Shown here piece by piece: positions 6,639-10,366 of a DNA stretch of 10,366 nt (its first letter is position 1; every line of letters starts with the position of its first letter). Source of the stretch: Candidatus Woesearchaeota archaeon (GTDB taxonomy: Archaea; Nanobdellota; Nanobdellia; Woesearchaeales; GW2011-AR4); NCBI GenBank assembly GCA_019323655.1, contig JAHWGX010000046.1:1-10366 (forward strand), given 5' to 3'. The translations under genes and the position numbers were made by a program. Below the pieces are notes generated by a model that was not told where the DNA came from, did no database searches, and worked only from the letters and a program-made list of their open reading frames with translations.

Positions 6639-8468
6639 TTATTCCACCGTCACGCTTTTACTAAGGTTCCTTGGCTTGTCCGGGTCAAGGTTTCTGTCAG
6701 TTGCGACATAATAAGACAGAAGCTGCAGAGGAATTACTGATAAAATAGAGCTTAAAACATACAAGCTTTTGGGAATGAAAAGAGTATAATCAGCTAATTT
6801 TTGTATCTCTTCATCGCCTTCTGTTGCTATTGCAATAACAATTCCCCCTCTTGCCTTGACTTCCTGTATGTTGCCTAAAACCTTTTTATAGGTGTAAATG
6901 TCCCTTGTTGCTATGAAAACAACAGGCATGTTTTTGTCAATCAATGCTATAGGGCCATGCTTCATCTCTGCTGCAGGGTAACCTTCTGCATGTATGTAGC
7001 TCACTTCTTTCAGTTTTAATGCCCCTTCCAAGGCTATGGGGTAGTTTATTCCCCTTCCCAGAAAGAGCGCATTGTGCCTGCCCCTGTAAACGTCAGCTAT
7101 TTCCTTAATCTCCTTGTCGCTGCTCAGCAAGGCTTCCATATGCAGCGGCAGCTTTCTTAATTTTTTCAATAGCTCTTTTATTGTTTCTTCGTCTAAGGAT
7201 TTTTTTAAATTGCTCATGAACAATGTAAAAAGGTACAAGACAGCCACCTGGGTAGTAAAGGCCTTTGTGGATGCCACGCCTATTTCAGGGCCTGCGTATG
7301 TGTACAGGACAGAGTCTGACTCCCGGGCTATTGAGGAGCCTTTTGCATTCACTATTGAAATTACTTTTGCGTTTCTTTTTTTTGCCTCCCTTATAGCAGC
7401 CAGTGTGTCTGCTGTTTCCCCTGACTGCGAAATTGCAATTACCAAGGTGCCATGGTTCATTACAGGGTTCCTGTACCTGAATTCAGATGCATATTCCACT
7501 TCAACAGGTATTTTCGCAAGCTCTTCAAGCATAAACTCGCCAACCAGTGCAGCATGCCACGAAGTGCCGCAAGCGACAATTACAATTCTGTTTATTTTTT
7601 GCAATTCCTCGCTTGTTAAGTTCAATTCGTCCTTGATATTAACTTTCCCGTCCAGTATTCTGCTGTTCAGTGTCTCTGCTATTGCCCTTGGCTGCTCATG
7701 TATCTCCTTCAGCATGAAATGCTCATATCCTGCTTTCTCTGCCATTTCCGAGCTCCAGTCAATTTCGCTTATTTTTTTGTCAATCTCAGTTCCATTAATA
7801 TTTTTTATAACCACACCATTTTTTTCCAGAATTGCCATCTCCTTGTTTTCCAGATAAATCACCTTATTGGTGTGCTTCAGAATTGCCGGAACATCCGACG
7901 CAATAAAGTTTTCATCTTTGCCTATGCCAAGAATCAGCGGGCTTTCATTTCTTGCCGCTATCAGCTTATCAGGCTCTTTTGAGCATATAACACCCAACGC
8001 ATAGCTCCCTTCTATGCGCTCCAAGGCTTTTGCAGTTGCCAACTCTATGCTTCCATTGTAACTGTCCTCTATCAAATGGGCAATGACCTCTGTGTCAGTA
8101 AGGGAATTGAATTTATGGCCTTTCTCAAGCAGCATTTCCTTAAGCTCGGAAAAGTTTTCGATTATGCCGTTATGGACGATTGTTATTTCCCCCTTGCAGT
8201 CTGTATGAGGATGCGCATTCTCTTTTGTTACATTTCCGTGCGTCGCCCACCTGCAATGGCTGATCCCTATCGAGCCGTTAATTTCATTAAAGTTGATCCT
8301 GCTCTCTATCTCGTGTATTTTCCCTATGTCCTTTTCGACAATTATGCTTTCATTGTCAATAGTGGAAATCCCGGCAGAATCATACCCTCGGTATTCCAGC
8401 TTTTTAAGAGCCTCGATAAGAATAGGAGCGGCTTTTCTGTTTCCAATATAGCCAATTATTCCGCACAT
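6639..8468 (-). CDS. glmS: glutamine--fructose-6-phosphate aminotransferase (isomerizing)
   Basis: Complete, 609 residues, the same length as E. coli GlmS. It converts fructose-6-phosphate and glutamine into glucosamine-6-phosphate, the first step toward UDP-GlcNAc, in the cytosol. The start is the ATG at 8468, giving M-C-G-I-I-G-Y-I-G with the nucleophile Cys at position 2. The open frame extends 27 codons upstream, but that would bury the catalytic Cys. Class II glutaminase motifs: Y-R-G-Y-D-S-A-G, C-R-W-A-T-H-G, N-A-H-P-H, H-N-G-I-I-E-N. Two SIS sugar-isomerase domains follow: A-C-G-T-S-W-H-A, S-Q-S-G-E-T-A-D-T and A-S-T-K-A-F-T-T-Q, then G-R-G-I-N-Y-P-I-A-L-E-G-A-L-K-L-K-E with I-H-A-E and K-H-G-P. 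The C-tail K-P-R-N-L-S-K-S-V-T-V-E includes the family's catalytic Lys. No key residue is missing. It is monocistronic, with a TATA box 30 nt ahead. Confidence 0.98.
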   Translation of the reverse strand: MCGIIGYIGNRKAAPILIEALKKLEYRGYDSAGISTIDNESIIVEKDIGKIHEIESRINFNEINGSIGISHCRWATHGNVTKENAHPHTDCKGEITIVHNGIIENFSELKEMLLEKGHKFNSLTDTEVIAHLIEDSYNGSIELATAKALERIEGSYALGVICSKEPDKLIAARNESPLILGIGKDENFIASDVPAILKHTNKVIYLENKEMAILEKNGVVIKNINGTEIDKKISEIDWSSEMAEKAGYEHFMLKEIHEQPRAIAETLNSRILDGKVNIKDELNLTSEELQKINRIVIVACGTSWHAALVGEFMLEELAKIPVEVEYASEFRYRNPVMNHGTLVIAISQSGETADTLAAIREAKKRNAKVISIVNAKGSSIARESDSVLYTYAGPEIGVASTKAFTTQVAVLYLFTLFMSNLKKSLDEETIKELLKKLRKLPLHMEALLSSDKEIKEIADVYRGRHNALFLGRGINYPIALEGALKLKEVSYIHAEGYPAAEMKHGPIALIDKNMPVVFIATRDIYTYKKVLGNIQEVKARGGIVIAIATEGDEEIQKLADYTLFIPKSLYVLSSILSVIPLQLLSYYVATDRNLDPDKPRNLSKSVTVE

Positions 8469-8490
8469 TTCAACCAAAATCAACAGCTCA

Positions 8491-8498
8491 TATTTAAA
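8491..8498 (-). promoter_or_regulatory. TATA box of glmS
   Basis: On the minus strand TTTAAATA lies with its first T 30 nt before the glmS ATG, the same spacing as the other genes here. The region between box and ATG has no Shine-Dalgarno sequence, and there is no room for a glmS ribozyme. Confidence 0.55.
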
Positions 8499-8512
8499 AC
8501 ATACCCTTAAGC

Positions 8513-8568
8513 GGACTAATAAAAAAATTAAAGGGCGCGTTTTCCGCACCCAAAAGAGGAGTTAGTCC
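8513..8568. other. nested inverted repeat in the glmS upstream region
   Basis: Outer arms GGACTAA (8513-8519) and TTAGTCC (8562-8568) are perfectly complementary. Between them, GGGCGCG (8533-8539) and CGCACCC (8545-8551) pair with one mismatch around a 5-nt loop. The inner hairpin is the only GC-rich spot in an AT-rich spacer. Read on the minus strand, the inner hairpin is followed by a T-rich tract, as in an intrinsic terminator. It could instead be a structured RNA or a chance pairing. Confidence 0.4.
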
Positions 8569-8696
8569 ATAATGGATAAAAGAAAATAGCATAGCTTGTT
8601 TATATAAGTTATTAAAATTGTTGTATTACCATTAAAAAAAGGTTTTTAGTAGTAGGAATAGTTCTTGATATTACGCTTCTATAGTAGTAACAAATA

Positions 8697-8710
8697 GAAA
8701 GATTTATAAA
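8697..8710 (+). promoter_or_regulatory. BRE/TATA promoter of the transglutaminase-like gene
   Basis: GAAAGA followed by TTTATAAA (8703-8710). The first T is 30 nt before the GTG at 8733. It is part of the 17-nt block (8692-8708) shared exactly with 5998-6014. Confidence 0.65.
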
Positions 8711-8732
8711 CTTGGACCACCTTATTAATTAA

Positions 8733-9743
8733 GTGACAAGTAAAATGTTAGAACAATTATTTAACCGTCTCGGTTTCAGGAAAAATAGAAGCAACGCGTA
8801 CACTCCAAAATATGGAACAACAGGCCATCAGATTTTGGATTTGGAAAAAGAATTTGGAGCTGATGCTTCTGATTATGCTACACTAGACTCTTTAATTGAC
8901 AAAGCAAAAACAAGAATCATAACTAAAGAAAAATATTCTAAAGAAGATGCTGTTAAAATTTTAAGGACTATTGACCAAATTTTAGATGAAGAGGGGTTTA
9001 GGGCGGAAGTAGAGCAACTTTTGTTTAATGGAGCATTAAAATCAAAAATACGAGATTGTTCTGCTTCTACGTATATTTATTTAGGCATTGCTGAAGCTAT
9101 CAATTTGCCTTTAGCAGCAGCAAATGCACCAGGACACCTTTTCGTAAGATGGTTGTTTGAAGATGGCCAGTACATTAATTGGGAAACCATGGTTGGGGAA
9201 GAGCGAAGTGATGGGCAATATAAAACAATGTACAATATTCATCCGGACTCTTTAGGCAATGTTTACTTAAAAACATTAACCAATAAGAAAGCCAAAGCAG
9301 TTGCACATCTTGCAATAGCAAACAAGTGGATAAAAAAAGATAATTTTGGAAAAGGAATCAAGTATTACCTTAGAGCGATTAAAAATCATCAGAAAGCAGT
9401 TGCACATTATAATCGGGCTAACATATTAGACCCAAATCTTCCTCAAGTTTATGTTGATAGAGCCTTGAGAGTAGAAATCGATAGTGGGCATGCCATCGAT
9501 GAGGCTAAAAAAGCTATCAAATTGGATAAAAATTGTGTCGAGGCTTATCTTATTTGTAGGGATGCTTATCATGTTTTGTACAAGCATTTTTTAAATGAGC
9601 GTAAACATAACACTGCGAAAAGATTCCAGTTAAAGGAAGCACGTTGCTCAAGCACGGCAGAAAATTTAATGAAAACAAGAACATGTGATCCCGAAATAGA
9701 AAAAGATTTACGCAAAAAAAGATTTCAGCCGTCGTATATTTAA
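8733..9743 (+). CDS. transglutaminase-like (SirB1-type) protein with TPR-like C-terminal region
   Basis: 336 residues from GTG 8733; an ATG four codons in (8745) is the alternative. The promoter spacing (30 nt) favours the GTG. Residues 108-151 match the transglutaminase-like core: D-C-S-A-S-T (Cys109), then A-P-G-H-L-F-V-R-W (His135) and I-N-W-E-T (Glu151 or Asn149), an order consistent with a Cys-His-acid triad. Residues about 186-275 form helix-rich repeats (A-V-A-H-Y-N-R-A-N-I-L-D-P-N pattern) typical of TPR protein-interaction scaffolds. The C-terminus is basic. There is no signal peptide or membrane helix, so it is probably cytosolic. Family knowledge: similar domains are known as proteases, amidases or inactive scaffolds, so activity is likely but the substrate is unknown. 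It stands alone, divergent from glmS. SirB1/Transglut_core2 membership is my reading of the motifs. Confidence 0.8.
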   Translation: MTSKMLEQLFNRLGFRKNRSNAYTPKYGTTGHQILDLEKEFGADASDYATLDSLIDKAKTRIITKEKYSKEDAVKILRTIDQILDEEGFRAEVEQLLFNGALKSKIRDCSASTYIYLGIAEAINLPLAAANAPGHLFVRWLFEDGQYINWETMVGEERSDGQYKTMYNIHPDSLGNVYLKTLTNKKAKAVAHLAIANKWIKKDNFGKGIKYYLRAIKNHQKAVAHYNRANILDPNLPQVYVDRALRVEIDSGHAIDEAKKAIKLDKNCVEAYLICRDAYHVLYKHFLNERKHNTAKRFQLKEARCSSTAENLMKTRTCDPEIEKDLRKKRFQPSYI

Positions 9744-9790
9744 GTTCTATTAGATCATAGGTAAGCCTCAGACTTAAAAAAATAAAGCCA

Positions 9791-9805
9791 AGAGATAGCA
9801 TCTCT
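9791..9805. other. small perfect hairpin downstream of the transglutaminase-like gene
   Basis: AGAGAT and ATCTCT separated by AGC. On the minus strand it is followed 8 nt later by seven T residues (9782-9776), resembling an intrinsic terminator, but no minus-strand gene ends here. It could be incidental. Confidence 0.25.
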
Positions 9806-9849
9806 GAGCCCTACAGAAAACCTTAAATACTACCATTATAACCCTATTC

Positions 9850-9855
9850 TTATAA
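9850..9855 (+). promoter_or_regulatory. candidate TATA box of the winged-helix regulator gene
   Basis: TTATAA lies 33 nt before the ATG at 9883. An alternative box, CCTTAAATAC (9821-9830), lies further upstream and would give a ~30-nt leader. The octamer TTATAACC occurs twice, at 9836-9843 and 9850-9857, so the region may also carry an operator. Confidence 0.45.
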
Positions 9856-9882
9856 CCACTAAAAAACAATTTTTAATAGAAA

Positions 9883-10366
9883 ATGTTTGTCATAAAAAAG
9901 GAAAAAAGCGAGATTTATTCTCTGCCTGCAAAAGAGCTTGGGTTCAGCAGCTTAAAAAATTTTGGCACTGAGCTTGCGCAAAAAATAATCAAATGCATAG
10001 CTGACGAGGCAAAATACCCGGCGGATATTGCAAAAGAGCTTAAGGTTCATGAGCAGAAAGTTTATTACCATATCAGGAATCTGGAGAAAGCAGGAATAAT
10101 CAGGGTCGCGAAAAAAGAGACGAAACAAGGAGCAGTTGCAAATTACTATGCTCTTACAGAGCCGGCTTTTGTTGTTAAGTTCAAAGAGCTGCAGCCAACG
10201 CAGAAAATTTCCCAGTTAAGGAACGAGTCAGCTTACTTGGAGCCTTTTGTTAAAAACGGAAAACTGGACGCTTTGATTGTTGTTGGAAGCCCTGACCCGC
10301 ATGGCCCTGACAAGGCAAGGTCAAGAGACGGCTATTACGGTATTGATTTGGCATTGTTTCTTGGAA
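9883..10366 (+). CDS. winged-helix (ArsR-like) transcriptional regulator, 3' partial
   Basis: 161 residues are visible before the right edge, starting at ATG 9883 with an in-frame TAG just upstream (9877). Residues about 31-100 form a winged helix: A-D-I-A-K-E-L-K-V (helix 2), then E-Q-K-V-Y-Y-H-I-R-N-L-E-K-A-G-I-I (recognition helix and first wing strand), and a wing ending N-Y-Y-A-L-T. This fits archaeal ArsR/HTH_20-type DNA-binding domains. A second domain begins near residue 127 with L-D-A-L-I-V-V-G-S-P-D-P-H-G-P, then A-R-S-R-D-G-Y-Y-G-I-D-L-A-L-F-L-G. Its Gly/Asp-rich loops suggest ligand binding, but I cannot name the ligand. It is likely a one-component cytosolic regulator. The targets are unknown; neighbouring or own-promoter control is possible given the repeated octamer upstream. 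Confidence 0.85.
   Translation, partial: MFVIKKEKSEIYSLPAKELGFSSLKNFGTELAQKIIKCIADEAKYPADIAKELKVHEQKVYYHIRNLEKAGIIRVAKKETKQGAVANYYALTEPAFVVKFKELQPTQKISQLRNESAYLEPFVKNGKLDALIVVGSPDPHGPDKARSRDGYYGIDLALFLG

Larger units (their letters stand above)
8469..8732. other. 264-bp intergenic region between divergent glmS and the transglutaminase-like gene
   Basis: AT-rich spacer holding, left to right, the glmS TATA box, the nested inverted repeat, an orphan TATA-like palindrome TTTATATAA (8599-8607), and the BRE/TATA of the right-hand gene. The spacer is longer than needed for two leaderless promoters. No convincing ORF is present: the only ATG near the orphan box on the plus strand gives a five-codon frame, and on the minus strand it stops after two codons. 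Confidence 0.6.

Noticed and set aside
7114..7857. 247-residue plus-strand ORF inside glmS
   Set aside because: Shadow of a highly conserved enzyme gene. The Phe/Ser/Ile-rich composition is typical of antisense frames.
8469..8549. 27-residue N-terminal extension of GlmS
   Set aside because: It would place the nucleophile Cys internally, whereas the family needs it right after the initiator Met. The TATA box lies inside the extension.
8469..8568. glmS ribozyme or amino-sugar riboswitch
   Set aside because: The gap between promoter and ATG is too short for the ribozyme, and the inverted repeat lies upstream of the TATA box and so outside the mRNA.
9550..9801. 83-residue minus-strand ORF
   Set aside because: Mostly antisense to the transglutaminase-like gene, with no promoter or domain.

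Overview
The window looks like a low-GC archaeal chromosome segment, most likely from a DPANN-type lineage (Woesearchaeota/Pacearchaeota-like). This is inferred from content and is not proven. Support comes from TATA-type promoters 27-33 nt ahead of start codons with no Shine-Dalgarno sequence (leaderless or very short leaders), an archaeal-style NFACT-R protein, a winged-helix regulator, and a giant Asn/Thr/Ser-rich surface protein. No plasmid, phage, transposon, CRISPR, rRNA or tRNA signature was seen.

Positions 1-5108 (+) are one open reading frame entering from the left edge. It encodes a very large cell-surface protein with six copies of a ~100-residue Ig/cadherin-like module and other beta-sandwich-like segments. 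These are followed by a six-cysteine motif, a glycine linker, two NEW3/CARDB-like domains, one membrane helix and a ~257-residue charged cytoplasmic tail. About 100 N-glycosylation sequons lie before the linker and none after it. The repeats are also visible in the DNA: a 300-bp tandem pair and a ~420-bp dispersed pair.

Positions 5124-5918 (-), convergent with the surface protein, encode a stand-alone coiled-coil plus NFACT-R protein. This is the C-terminal half of an RqcH/Tae2/NEMF-type ribosome-quality-control factor, with its own promoter. A divergent promoter region (5919-6035) also serves a 188-residue orphan protein (6036-6602, +).

Positions 6639-8468 (-) encode a complete 609-residue GlmS, which supplies glucosamine-6-phosphate for UDP-GlcNAc. 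A 264-bp intergenic region (8469-8732) follows. It holds the glmS promoter, a nested inverted repeat, an orphan TATA-like box and the promoter of a transglutaminase-like/TPR protein (8733-9743, +). A winged-helix regulator starts at 9883 and runs off the right edge.

All genes appear to be single transcription units rather than an operon. The one plausible functional link is that GlmS supplies amino-sugar precursor for glycans that may decorate the surface protein; this is inference. The most unusual items are the surface protein with its mosaic repeats and one-sided sequon distribution, the split NFACT protein, and a 17-nt promoter box shared exactly by the two accessory genes.
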